Of a stretch of 64,000 bases of DNA, positions 1-12,142 are shown piece after piece. Source of the DNA: Hemibagrus wyckioides (taxonomy: Eukaryota; Chordata; Actinopteri; Siluriformes; Bagridae); NCBI RefSeq assembly GCF_019097595.1, contig NC_080711.1:9887928-9951927 (forward strand), given 5' to 3'. The notes under the pieces were generated by a model, which saw only the letters and a program-made list of their open reading frames with translations, had not been told where the DNA came from and made no database searches. Made by a program: the position numbers and the translations under genes. Within the stretch, counting starts at the first letter, position 1; every line of letters begins with the position of its first letter.

Positions 1-137
1 ATTTGTTTTATATAAGCTTAAAAATGTGAACGAACAGCTATAATGTACGATACAGACCACAACTAGAAGAAAGAAGAACTGATACACGAAAAATGGAATG
101 AATTGAAGTCATACTGAGAGTATGTTTTTTTTCTTTA

Positions 138-138
<1 letters not shown>

Positions 139-194
<56 letters not shown>

Positions 195-195
195 T
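139..195. repeat. (ATT)n microsatellite
   Basis: An uninterrupted trinucleotide tract of about 55 bases. Confidence 0.95.
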
Positions 196-677
196 CACAC
201 ATTAACTCTTAGCTTTAGTATCAAATTTGCATTCAATTTGATTGTATTTTATAACTAATTATACATATTACTATTTTTAACTTCAATATATTGCTATGTT
301 TTCAGAGACTTTGGATTAAATGTAAAGATTCCTCGAAATCCAGAATATTCCTCTTCATTGAGCACACTCATTACTCTTGGTTGTCTGTGGACATAATGGT
401 ATCTCTATCACAGCAACCACTGAGTTAGTTAAATATTAATATCAAAAGAAGAGCACCCAGTTGGGAAGATAGGAGGTTAAAGGAAAGTAATTGACTATTG
501 AGCGGTGACTCTCAAAATAAAAGAATTTACATATTTTCTAAATAGTTCTGTAAGCTATGTTTATAGAGGATGAATGTTATAGTAATATTGCGGCTAAGAT
601 TACAAAAGCAGGTAAAAGGGTAATCCTTTTGCTATAATTGTTGACAATGGCTATTTGCCTTTCATAATATGTATCCG

Positions 678-680
678 CAC

Positions 681-711
<31 letters not shown>

Positions 712-712
712 A

Positions 713-743
<31 letters not shown>

Positions 744-753
744 CACCAATGAA

Positions 754-816
<63 letters not shown>
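678..816. repeat. Compound (CA)n-(GA)n microsatellite
   Basis: A CA tract with a few AA or GC interruptions is followed directly by a GA tract. It produces Thr-His and Glu-Arg pseudo-proteins in translation, which are not genes. Confidence 0.95.
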
Positions 817-820
<4 letters not shown>

Positions 821-3800
821 ATAGGACACAAAGCTGGCGCGCGCGAGCTATATATCTCTGTGACTACACAGTGCTGACCTCCGCTCTGCGGCTTTTTAGA
901 ATAATAATTCAGCAATGCGCGAAGGCTATTTGTTTCGCAATTAGTGGCGTGAGTTAAAGCAGGCACCACACCACCAGTGTTACAGGGCCAAGTGGCTGAA
1001 TCTTCCAACAAATCTTGGAGAGCTTTCCTGATGGGAGTATAGACCAATATCAGAAAAACCAAGGGGAGGGGATATGGTGATACAATATGAAAAGATGTCA
1101 CACGAAAAAAGCCGCTACATTTTTGCAGGCAAATGGTTTGAAGTCTCTCACACAAACTACGATGCCAAAATGCACGGCGTCACTCAGGATCTGGGGAGCT
1201 AGTTAGGAGATATTGAGAGGAATGTGTTGCAAAGATATACATATATCTTTGCAACACTGTGTGTGTGTGTGTGTGAACGTAGTCTAAGCGGTTTGAAACC
1301 CGAAACAAGAAAGACACGTGGAAGAAAAGGTCTTGGCAAGGCCGCGACTCCTGTTGTTTTAAGGGCCCCGTTGGTTTACACGACTGTCTGAGGAAAGAGA
1401 TAGCATATTGCCCTCAGGTTACAGTGCCCCGACCGCGCTGTTATGACAAACTCGCCCTGGGCCTTTGCTGGCCATGGAACACAGAGCGTAGTCCAGCCTG
1501 TGCCGGGTCAAGGGTTTCAAAGGGTCAGTCTGTGTCTTCGCAACAGACCTAATCGGTCAGAAAAACGTGTCCCCTGTTTGAACCCATCGCAGCCATTCTG
1601 CCCAAGAATTGATTTTCCCTCATCTCGATACGAATTCCTATATTTTTACAATTTGTTTCTTTTGACCACGCTTCAGGCCGCGTAGGTCCACTGGGGGTGT
1701 AAATGCCCTGAGCCAGAACTGCCGACCTTTTTCAAGATACGGTAGCGATTGATTCGCAGGGGTTAAATGACGGTGAGTGCGTTATCAGATGCAGTCGTGC
1801 TCATCTAAGCACACAACGACAAGCAAAAGCATTGAAGCAATTTGCTACATGCCGTTTGTTTTAGGCAAATTGTTTCTGCTTTCGAAACATTCTCCGCCGT
1901 CCTTTTAATTCTTTTCTGGCCAATAGAGCATTGAACAATTCATTCTAGAAGCCGGCCGTTTTTGCACCTGTGTGCCACCCAAGCGCTTTGAAAGAACAGA
2001 ACTGCAACGTAGTGCAAAAAAGCAATATGACTTGCAAAAGAAATAAACAGCCATAAACAAGACCTTATGCGAGCAAGCAAAGAATAACCAACAAATTACC
2101 AACTTCGTTTGAAATAAAGAAATCAGACTGGAAGCAAATCATAATGTCCAATATATGCCAGTTGTTTACCTCACATGCACATTTGAGCTCTTGAATATTA
2201 ACCCACACTCCACCCCCAACTACCCCCTCTTTTCTCTTTCTCTTCTGTCTCGAAATACGTCTCTCCCTTTTACACTTTCAGAGACAATTCTTGATTTCAT
2301 TACAGAGGTGTCAGGACAAAAACATTTGGACCACCAACATCTGAAACATGAAAACAGCGTAACCACAAAGTCACAACGCACGCTTCCCACAAGTGAGCAT
2401 TTCGTGCATTTCTATCAAACTGACCAGGAGCGACACTACAGCATTTGTGCCTGTGCTATCCGACTGTGAGGACAGTGACATATAAGGCAATAAAACTTGC
2501 AAACAAAACAAAGCCCTTTACCTTAATTGCTGACATCTCTTGTCCGATGAAGATTTCCACTTGTGCAATCATTTCTTCAAGAATCTTGTTCATGGGACAT
2601 TCTTTGCCAAAAAAAAGTTTTCTTGTGGCATGACTTGGTAATAGGTTGTGGAGAAAGGAGGGGGTGTCTTCAAGTGTCCTCCAAGATCTTACTGCCCTCC
2701 TAGCAGAAGGTCTGTGCAGTTGTGCTGCTGAATAACAATAGAGAGAGGACTTGTTTAAAGAGAAGCTGTGATTAATGATTTTTTTGTATAATTCTCACAT
2801 TTTTCTTCGGGCATCTGTCTACAAATAATGGCGATGAACTTTTGAAACCCTTAAAAGAAATCTGCTCACCCTATTCAGAACTCCGTGGCCGAGGCCCTTT
2901 CTCTGAAATATGGCAGACTCTCGCACGAGAATAGAATTCCAAGGTGACATTATATTAGATACCACACACGAATATATTCATTTCTAAGCAGAGTTTTCTA
3001 TTGGGAAATGTTATAAAAGCCATTCGCAGACTATGTCGAATTTCAGCTTTATATATTTATGATATGATATTTAAAACTTACATGGTGATATGATATTTTA
3101 TCTATATGGAGACTTGATTATATGGTGAAGTAGACTTCGCATATGTTGATCGTTTTATCTAGATGACGATACATTTTTTAGCTAAGGTTAGACTTGATAT
3201 TCATTCATTTTTTTTATTCAGTGGTATTTTTTTTAGCAAAAGCAAAAAGTAATAATAACAGAATACCCCTTTTATTACGTTGATACCTAAATAACCGGCG
3301 CATATTGTGTATAGTAAATATACGTTGTGCTTTTCATTGGCTGCTAACATTTGTGCAGACTGAAATTTATGGCCTTGGTGATTCAAAGACAGCATTTCGC
3401 AAATAAAGGGTGAAAAACAGACAAATGGCTGAAAGCGGGATATGTGTTGAGAAGACACGCTGATGTCAACAGGCAAGTAATAGAAAATTTTCTGGATGGC
3501 ACGGAATGCTAGCAGGCCAATTTAAGACCACACTTTGTTCAACACCGGCAAACGGAATGCTATTTTCTCCGGCTCTATATTTTCGATACCTTCTGTAAGA
3601 AAAGAAAATGAAAATTAATACTAAGGCTGTGCAATCCTAAAGAAGCCATTTGTCTTCTTGATTATCTATTTGGTTGTCAGCGTTTGAGCTATGGCACTGG
3701 CCCGCTGCTTTGCAATAAAAACACAGCTTGCTCTGGCAAAACACCCAACACCTCTGTGCAAAAATTATACTCATTAAATCCTTAAAAAACCCACGAACGG

Positions 3801-4317
3801 AGTAGCACATTTGAGTGGTCCTGTTCTGCTTCGAGGAGCAGAAGGGTGTGCAACATTAACGAGAAAACTGAAGGGACGTGTTTTGTGATTTAGAACTAGA
3901 TAACAATGCCTAATGTACTAGGATTATTCGGAGACAGAAGGTATAAATTACACAGTCATTTTTAGGGCAGGATACTACCAATTGTTTTACAAATATTGGA
4001 CGTAATTGACCCACATTCAATGAAAAATGTTTGTGATTTATCAGTTAATATCACGATTAATGACAATCACCGCCTCCACGTAGCACATTAACTATAACTC
4101 CACAAGAGTACAGGACACGAGAAGAAATACAGTGATTATTATTTTTATTTATTAAATTTCTATAGCTATTTACAAATAACAAAGGTGAACAGTGAAAGGC
4201 CTACGCAGAAGAAGGAGACATAGAAATGTGAAAAAAAAGAAAAATAAATCATCACCAGGAAGACTGATCTTTGGAATGTCAGAAATATTCTTATACACGA
4301 TAAAATATAAACACATT

Positions 4318-4396
<79 letters not shown>
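4318..4396. repeat. (GAAA)n microsatellite
   Basis: A tetranucleotide purine tract of about 79 bases, giving a strongly purine/pyrimidine-asymmetric segment 1.1 kb downstream of hoxb4a. Confidence 0.95.
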
Positions 4397-4397
<1 letters not shown>

Positions 4398-5495
4398 GAC
4401 ATACGTGCATTTGTTTATTTGACGTAGAATAAAACAGAAACTTAAAGACGAGGTAATAGGGGGAAAAACGAAAATAGAGTATCTCATTCATTCATGCAAT
4501 ATACGCATTTCTCTACATAGCCCTGGCGACAAGAATATTTAAATTACATTGCAACGTACAAATAAATGCTGATATTTTTGCAGAAAATAGCATTCTGATC
4601 AAATGACTTCAAATTTATCACTTCATAAAACTAGACAACAAAAACATTAAAAAATATCAACTGAGGTAATTCGAATATTATTAGCAGTGCTCATTTTAAA
4701 TAGTTTTGCATTGTATTGTTTTGGTTATCTATATGCCCGGTTTGATTCAACATTTCTTACTGTCATCTGAATATGAATAATATCTAAATCAGATATTTTC
4801 GTACACACCGCATGATTTCCCTGTTCTCAATTTGAAATGCGCTAAATAATTAAACACAGATACGTGACCTGTAAGGTTCTAGTAAGTCCAAGTAAGAACA
4901 TTTAGACCTCACACAATTTCAATCAGCCCCACTGGCAAAACAAAATATTAAATGTGAGAGTAACGTTAGAGATAAAAGAGGAGCTTCATATTAAGAGAGC
5001 AATGTTCAGCTACTTTTGTAGGCTACAAGCCAGCAAAGAAAGGGGGTTTTGAAAATGGCTCTTGACAAAACAAGGAGACTCATTTATTAGGCACAATTCT
5101 AGACGTCGAGGTAATGGGCAGGCCTACGGTTCATCCTTTGTGCCACAGAGTAAACATGACAAATGGGACCGAGTTTGGCATGATTAAAGATGAAGCAGGG
5201 ATCCATCTTCACCAAATCTGAAAACTGTCTGCTGCCTTCTGTTGTTATGGAGAGGTCGAGAGAGCAGGAACCAAGGGCACAGGATTAAACTGAACTGGGA
5301 GTCAGCACAAATGTAGAAGTGTTTGAGTTCGAGTCTTCACTCCATTTGTGTTTGAAATTTCACTGTGCACCCTATCATTACCCCACTTCATGTAATATCC
5401 ATGTAGTTTATAAGCGACGAGGTTGAGCATTTCTAGAGCCTCACTGCTAAAACTGAGGTCTTAAAATGAGCGTCTTTCAAATGAGCGCAAGGAAG

Positions 5496-7146
5496 CTATA
5501 GAGTCTGTGGAGGTGCGCTAGCACGGTTCTGATTACTGCACAAGGGGCCACCGTTTAATGTCGAGTTGGCCGAATTGCTGGAGCGGATCTTCGTGTTGGG
5601 CAGCTTATGGTCTTTCTTCCACTTCATTCGCCGGTTTTGAAACCAGATCTTTATCTGTCGTTCGGAGAGGCAAAGGGTGTGGGCGATTTCCACCCTGCGC
5701 CGGCGAGTAAGATAGCGGTTGTAGTGGAACTCTTTCTCCAGCTCAAGAACTTGCTGTCGCGTGTAAGCTGTGCGTGAGCGCTTGGGTTCTCCCCCCGAAT
5801 AGTTCGGGCTCACTGCAGGAAAACAGAGCGACACATTAACAGAAGTCACACAATAATTTACTTAAGACACGCAACTAAAATACATGCATTATATACAAAA
5901 GAAACTAATCCCTGCGTAAAACGTTTGCCTTGTACACCTTTGCAAACGGAATGCTTATGCTGTGTGAGTATTTTGGTAATTCACAAATATAAAAGGGAAA
6001 AACAACAGCAATTATTTCCTATGCTGTAATGCCAACTTTAGTGAATGTTGGCACAGACAAAAAAATATAAAGAAGTAAGCTGCAGCCACAACCTATTAAA
6101 TATCAATTTTCCATGTTGAAAAACGCATAAAAATCCACGTCAACAGTTTGTTTTAACGACGACACTGCATCAGCGTCTTAACATACTTGGTACTTGAGGG
6201 TCATTTTAAACAAGTACACTAAGGTCTCATTTGCCCTTATTTCAGTACACTTAATGAAAGGTTTGAAAAACGTAATTACTGCAGAATGATAGTACAGGCC
6301 TAAACTGGTTTGTTTGCCTTTGGTGTCTTTATAAATGTCAATATCTTCTCTGTCATGGAGTTTTTCACGAACAATATTGAGGTGACAGAGCAAAATATGC
6401 CATTTTACATCAAGCCACTTAAAATCAAATTACCAAAACATAAACCGTAACTTATGGGTTACTAGAGGACTCATAAAACCTTCCCGGGATGAAATTAGAA
6501 CGAGCAGGTCGCACAGACTTTAAAGGTACTTTGAGAAGAAGTGCAATAAAAATTTATGGGGGGTGTAATTATATTGCCCTGCAAACAGCCGATCGTAAAT
6601 CTCGACCAAGGGCTACTTCACATGGGGACCAATAGATTTAACACCCGACATTAGGAGTTCTAGAGTGTGTGAAATGTTTGCGCACGGCGACGCACAAGCA
6701 AAAGAAGTTTAGTCGCACTTACCGATATTTACGTGGACTTTTTTCATCCAGGGGTACACCACGGGATCCTTTCGAGAAGTGGCCGAAGGAGTGCTCTGGT
6801 TAATGGGGGTCTGACCGCAAGCAGGCGGTGGGCTCGGAGTTACCGAGTCGCAATGGTGGCTAGGTTCTGGGAGAGGGGTCGAGAGTGCAGCTGAGTTTAG
6901 TACGTGACCCCGAGGAGACATCACCACAGCGGGCTGCCCTGGACCCTGGCACGACGAGTAGGGTGGATCGCCGCAGCCCGACCGCTGATGGTAGATCGAC
7001 TCATGCTGGAACGATGTTTCTTGCCTCTGGGCGCTATAGTAGTCCGGGGAGTGACTGGGTAGGTAGTCGCTTTGAGAGTACTCCTCGCACGGTGGAAACT
7101 TGGGGTCCACATAGTTGGAGTTGATCAAATAGGAACTCATGGCCAT
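5496..7146 (-). CDS. hoxb4a: hoxb4a, homeobox protein Hox-B4a (two exons)
   Basis: Coding exons join(7146-6723, 5812-5496), giving 246 residues. Exon 1 begins [15 protein letters not shown], the Hox4 signature start; the ATG at 7146 is chosen over the one two codons later because the family starts MAMSS. The Pbx-binding hexapeptide YPWM is at about residues 131-134, preceded by a Ser/Pro-rich region. The donor is GTAAGT after codon 141 plus one base; the acceptor ends CTGCAG and the junction reads [10 protein letters not shown]. The homeodomain is at about 151-210, with [24 protein letters not shown] and helix 3 [13 protein letters not shown]. The protein is a nuclear DNA-binding transcription factor for hindbrain and anterior spinal cord identity. 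The CACGTG/CCAAT pair about 115 bp upstream and the retinoid element at 10765 fit its known regulation. Assignment to b4a rather than b4b or another Hox4 rests on the flanking b5a/b6a genes and on my memory of the zebrafish protein. Confidence 0.97.
6535..6600 (-). promoter_or_regulatory. Candidate intronic homeodomain-binding enhancer of hoxb4a
   Basis: Within the roughly 0.9-kb hoxb4a intron (5813-6722) a dense block reads GCAATAAAAATTTATGG on the plus strand, then a run of G and GTAATTAT. It combines an ATTTATGG site and a TAATTA site. Conserved homeodomain-site blocks in Hox introns (the HB1 type) are known, including in Hoxb4. That this block is one is inference from composition and position. 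Confidence 0.35.
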
Positions 7147-7259
7147 TAATTTCTTTGAATTGCACAGAAAATATACTAAAATTTATATCTATCCCTTTAC
7201 TCGTTTTCCTGTTTCGTAAAACCCTCCTACTTTCTGTCAAGTGAACAAAGTTAAGAGTC

Positions 7260-7280
7260 CACGTGACAGCAGTAGCCAAT
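7260..7280 (-). promoter_or_regulatory. E-box plus CCAAT box of the hoxb4a promoter
   Basis: CACGTG at 7260-7265 and CCAAT at 7276-7280 lie about 115-135 bp upstream of the hoxb4a start codon. From memory, mammalian HOXB4 promoters are activated through USF1/2 on a CACGTG box and NF-Y on a CCAAT box. The same pair with similar spacing is found upstream of the hoxb7a pseudogene. Confidence 0.6.
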
Positions 7281-8124
7281 GGCGTGCATCCTTCCAATTC
7301 CCGGATTAGGAAACGAGAAAAAGGATTTTAGACTGTGTTCATTATCGGCGCACAGTTTGGGACAATATAACCACGTTTCATATTTTAATGCGTTGGTTTG
7401 AGATTAACAAAATGGCAGTTGAAACAAAACACACATTAACGTAAACTGACATGCCGATAAAGCCACCCTGGACTTTCACATAAGCACAGACCTCCGAGAC
7501 TAAGCGACTCCCTCTCTCTTTCGTCTTGAGTACCTCAGTTTAATGAGAACATACACACTCCTCTCCAAAATGTGGTTCAGATGTTCCGAACTTGAATACT
7601 CCTTTTTCTGGGCAATACTCATGAAAAGCAATACCAAGTGAAAGGGCAAACCGCTCCCTCTGACGAAGCTTTTAAATGCACTTGCTAATAATGGTGATAG
7701 AATGGAGGTGGCGTGATCTGCGTGTCAGAGATAAATCTGGGCTTGTTTAGGATCGATAGAAAATTCATCAACTAATTCAGGTTACAAAGCCTCCTAAATC
7801 AAAACTAAGGTCTTTTGCATTTAAGCACACTCTGCAGTCATTCCCCATACAAAGAGCGCGTTTATTCTGCATTTTGATTTACGCCCCAAGCATAATTGAC
7901 CGTTAACATTGCTTGTACTTTGTCGCTGCCTTGATTCTTACAATTCTAGAAGCATTCTGGTGTGATCATCACTGGTATTTAACTTGACAAAACTGTTTTT
8001 TAAAGCTTTGTACAACAAACTCTAAAATGTTCGTTATAGACATACATTTTTTATTTTATTTTTAAAAACATAGCTCTATATTATACCTTCTTTTTCCGTT
8101 GATGTTGCATTGCGGTCTGTATAT

Positions 8125-8205
8125 CAACTACATACTCCCCTAGATACGAATTTGTGACTGTGTGTCTGTTCACACAAATCCGGATCTACAGGGTATATAT
8201 AGATG
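8125..8205 (-). ncRNA. mir10c: mir-10 precursor (mir-10c type)
   Basis: Read on the minus strand, the 5' arm mature sequence occupies 8195 down to 8173: it begins TACCCTGTAGATCCGG, with the universal miR-10 seed ACCCTGT. After an 18-nt loop the 3' arm at 8154-8133 reads CAAATTCGTATCTAGGGG, the known miR-10 star sequence, and pairs with the 5' arm. G rather than A at mature position 16 matches what I remember of zebrafish miR-10c, the HoxBa copy. Its place between hoxb4a and hoxb5a on the Hox strand is the conserved home of mir-10. Known miR-10 targets in zebrafish include hoxb1a and hoxb3a, both outside this window. Confidence 0.95.
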
Positions 8206-8752
8206 ACAGGTGTCCTCTTGACAGATATCGAATGGAGTTACTCACCTTGACAGCTTATCCTCCATGTCAAGGTATACCACCTGGAAGAATCTGCTTTTAT
8301 TATACCATTGATCTATTAAAGAAATGAATTGGCCATTTTTCACGTAATGCTAATGCTAAGACTTGTACTCGTTAGTGGTACAGTTTATGAAAAACTCTGT
8401 GATGTCCATGTCTTTGATGACGTATACATACAAAATAAATACAGGGGCAACAAATCACTGCAAATTGGTTCAGATTCAGGCACTGCAAATTCATGTCTTG
8501 TGCCTTATAAAATGGATGACGCAGACTGGAATTAAAGCAGAATACAGCAAACATAACAAAAGCAAACATAACAAAACTAAACATTTTAAAGAAAGCACCA
8601 ACTAAAACACAGCAGTCTTCATTCTAGGCCGGCAGCCCTGTTTATCCTTAGAGAAAATTTCAAACCAAGCAATGTATCATATCAAAACATTTAGAGCGAA
8701 TTCAGTACAGCTACCCAACACACATACACGTATAACATGTGTGTGTGTGGTG

Positions 8753-9135
<383 letters not shown>

Positions 9136-9789
9136 AGATACATTTTATGTATATATAACCGGATGTATAACGTAACCTAGTCTAATTTCGTTCTTAATAA
9201 CATTTACATATTTTACAGTTATACATCTATATTTATTATAATTATTATTATGACACTTTATTTGTCAGAGCAGGTGCACTACACGGTATGTTCAAAATTA
9301 TCGAGCTTGTGTGATTCAACGTTTCTGTAAAAGAGACAAATTCATGAAGCTGTTTGGTAAATTTGTTAAAATTAAGTAAAATCTTTAAAAATCGAAAAAT
9401 TCCTTATTTCATTAAAACAAATGATGAATATTTGTCTTCTTGCAATTGTATATTTGTAAAAAAAAACAAAAAAACAACCAAAAAAAGACATATATTATGC
9501 GTGATCTTCAGCATCTTTGGATATTACTTATTGCCCATTAAAAAGCCTCTCAAGGTCAGCTAATTTCCTGTAAAATGATTCTCATAAATTTATGTTCAGT
9601 TTATTTTTATTGTACTTTTATAATGGTAAAGACAGCTTCTGGGCTAATATTAGTTACTAAGCAAGCTTTTTTGAACAATATTTTTTTAGAATGTGGATAT
9701 TTTTATTGTACGAAAGCAATAAGCTTGGCTATATTTAAAAAAAAAGAAGAAAATACCCATATAGGAAAAAAGGAGAAAGTTTGTCCTTT

Positions 9790-10600
9790 CTGACCACTTC
9801 AACCCTTTCACCTCCCGAAGTCCCCGACCTCGCCTTCACCCCATCTCCCTCTAAAAGGCATTGGGACCTCGAGCCATCTGCCTCATTATAGGGTTAATCC
9901 GTACACCCACGGGCGTTCGAAACACAAGATCCGTGACTTCAGCCACGGTATAAATATTCACAATATAAACCCACACTCTCAACCACCCGACTTTGCAGAA
10001 CTCGAAATCAAAGTCATAACTCCGTTATGAAAGGGGGGGGGGGTCACGCTCGCCACACTGCACTAAAGCACGTGGTCCGCTCAGGCAAAACACCTGCAGA
10101 AGAGAGCACGGCGATATGTAAATGATGGGCCAAATACTTTACTTACTTTTTTGCCTTCGCGTGTCGTTTCTTGTTTCTCCGAGTTCGCTCTCCACAATAT
10201 AGTCCTGACGCCTTCTTCATATGCCGGACACAAACGGGACGGGACCCCGTCGCTATTCCGAAGCCTTTCTTTCTGTCACGACGGTACCGCGAGACCCACC
10301 GCCACCCCCGCCCTTCTTTCCTCTTTTTTCTAACGCCACAGGTTTAGCCCGTGACCTCGCCGTGATACCTTCGTGCAACTCCCACTCATTTCCGCGATCC
10401 GATCAAGAAAATTGTAAACAACACAATACCTGAACCACAAAAAGACAAATGATATAAAACATCCATCTACTAACTTCTTACTCAAAACGCTCTAGTCCGT
10501 TTCCCGGTGTCTCTTTAACCTTTCTTGGCGAGGAGAGGGGGGTTTCCCCGCACAATGCAGCCTGCTGCCTCTCAGAAGTGCTAAAAATAAAATGCATGTT
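9790..10600. promoter_or_regulatory. CG-richer island in the hoxb4a-hoxb5a interval
   Basis: This stretch stands out from the AT-rich surroundings by its C-rich and CpG-containing sequence, including an 11-G run near 10033 and a C-rich block at 10240-10320. It could hold a distal promoter or non-coding first exon for mir-10c, hoxb3a or hoxb4a transcripts. No splice site or core promoter was firmly identified, so the role is inference. Confidence 0.3.
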
Positions 10601-10764
10601 AGACTTGCTCCGTCTTGAGCATTAGACTACAATATCATTGGACGCTTTAAGGCATTTTGTTGTGGACTCTCAGGTTTTCGTATTAATCTCGCACTTTGGC
10701 AGTCTTTGTTAAACAGCGAGGCGTGTCACAAGTCCCAGTACATTTTAATATTTGTTAGACGCGC

Positions 10765-10781
10765 TGACCTGCGGTTCACCC
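10765..10781 (-). promoter_or_regulatory. DR5 retinoic acid response element (DE-RARE type)
   Basis: On the minus strand the sequence reads GGGTGA ACCGC AGGTCA, two direct half-sites spaced by five bases. From memory this is identical in half-sites and spacer to the distal element (DE) RARE between mouse Hoxb4 and Hoxb5, which binds RAR/RXR and gives several HoxB genes their retinoid response and anterior neural boundary. It sits 3.6 kb upstream of hoxb4a and 6.3 kb downstream of hoxb5a, the expected interval. Confidence 0.8.
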
Positions 10782-11925
10782 CTTCTCTGGGTCTCTCCCA
10801 CTCGCAAGTTCTATAGTAATGCATGCACAGTTTGCGTGCACATATTGAATTGTGCCCAGGTCAGAACATTGAAGAAAAATGACTTGGGTGGGTGGTGGGG
10901 GTCTCATTCTAAATGCCTTTTGAAATCCACAAATTAGTTCAACCACAGAACGTGTTTTACTAAAAAAAAACAAAGAAAGTCTCAATCTGAAAAAAAACCC
11001 ACAGCAATCTGGATTGTGCATTAAAGCACACATTAAGAACATTGTACAGCCTAAACCATTAGGCAGTAATGAAATAAAATATTTTACTCATCGTGACAAC
11101 ACAAAAGTAAACCGCGTGTATTATCCAGAATTAGGATTTTAAAATACCCTGGGTCGCCTGATAAATATTAAACATCGAGCCCAAATAAAGCAATAGCTCT
11201 GAGAATACTATACATGATCATGAATTGTCTTAAAAGAAGGCATGAACTAAGAAAAATAACAATGCACGCCACATTTCTGCCAGGCAACGGCAAATGCTAC
11301 GGTGGAATGGAAATTAATTCGATGAACTCTGCGTGAACTCCATAGGAGACGCGTATTCTAACACATTTATTCCCCACTTATGCACTGTAATTTTCAAAAT
11401 AGTGATTCGATTACAATTTTGATCCTTGGCCAGCCTAGTTTGTTCGAAAATTTGTATGAATAACGGCATTATTAATTTACTAAATTATGCATTTCCTTTG
11501 TTCAAAATTCATTTTGCCCGTCAATCACTTGAAAATGGCTCCGTTATTTACTATACATCAACATGGCAAGCTCTAGTATTCTATACTATTTTTAAATTTA
11601 GCCAAAACTACTTTGATGATTCAAAGATTCGGCTGAATCAAATGTGCGGCGTCATTCTATTCTGAAATCGTTGATTTCAGTTTGAAGTCAAATTTGAAAC
11701 TGGCCGGGATTATATTTTTAGCTTTATTATATGGCAAGTGAATACAGAATATTTGTGATATTTTTTCTCCTGTTTAAATTTTTTATTTATTTAAAAATTT
11801 TCTAATAAGGTTTTTTATTGAGCATTGTCAAATAATATAATTCATCGTCATCCTCCTAGTCGTCGTCATCATAATCATAATATTCAACAACAACAATAAA
11901 ATAAAAATAAATAATAATAATAAGA

Positions 11926-11936
11926 AGAAGAAGAAG

Positions 11937-12033
<97 letters not shown>

Positions 12034-12067
12034 CACAGTTCTGGCAGAACCACAGTTCTTTTCCTCC

Positions 12068-12141
<74 letters not shown>

Positions 12142-12142
12142 A
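11926..12142. repeat. Compound microsatellite (AAT/AAG/ATT)n and (TC)n
   Basis: AAT and AAG units pass into a long ATT tract and back to AAT by 12033. After 40 bp a TC tract with embedded TCTG units follows (12073-12142). Confidence 0.95.

Larger units (their letters stand above)
1..5495. other. 3' flank of hoxb4a (hoxb3a-hoxb4a interval)
   Basis: No coding exon is recognisable here. By cluster order this is the interval between hoxb4a and hoxb3a, which would lie off the left edge. In other vertebrates, distal hoxb3 promoters and the 3' hoxb4 neural enhancers lie in such a position, but I cannot assign any of these by eye. Microsatellites sit at 139-195, 678-816 and 4318-4396. Non-repetitive, more GC-balanced stretches lie at about 1320-1760, 2830-2960 and 3640-3860. 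The 3' untranslated region of hoxb4a must occupy the right end, but I did not fix its polyadenylation site. Confidence 0.6.

Noticed and set aside
577..1155. Open frames across the CA/GA microsatellite on both strands
   Set aside because: The translations are Thr-His, Glu-Arg, Ser-Leu and Cys-Val repeats made by the microsatellite. The same applies to frames at 4170-4490, 8672-9143, 11856-12143, 14400-14678, 24921-25112, 25471-25803, 34197-34592, 37442-37733 and 47898-48112.
4865..4880. Possible retinoid element TGACCTGTAAGGTTC downstream of hoxb4a
   Set aside because: The second half-site does not match RGKTCA in the direct orientation at any standard spacing.
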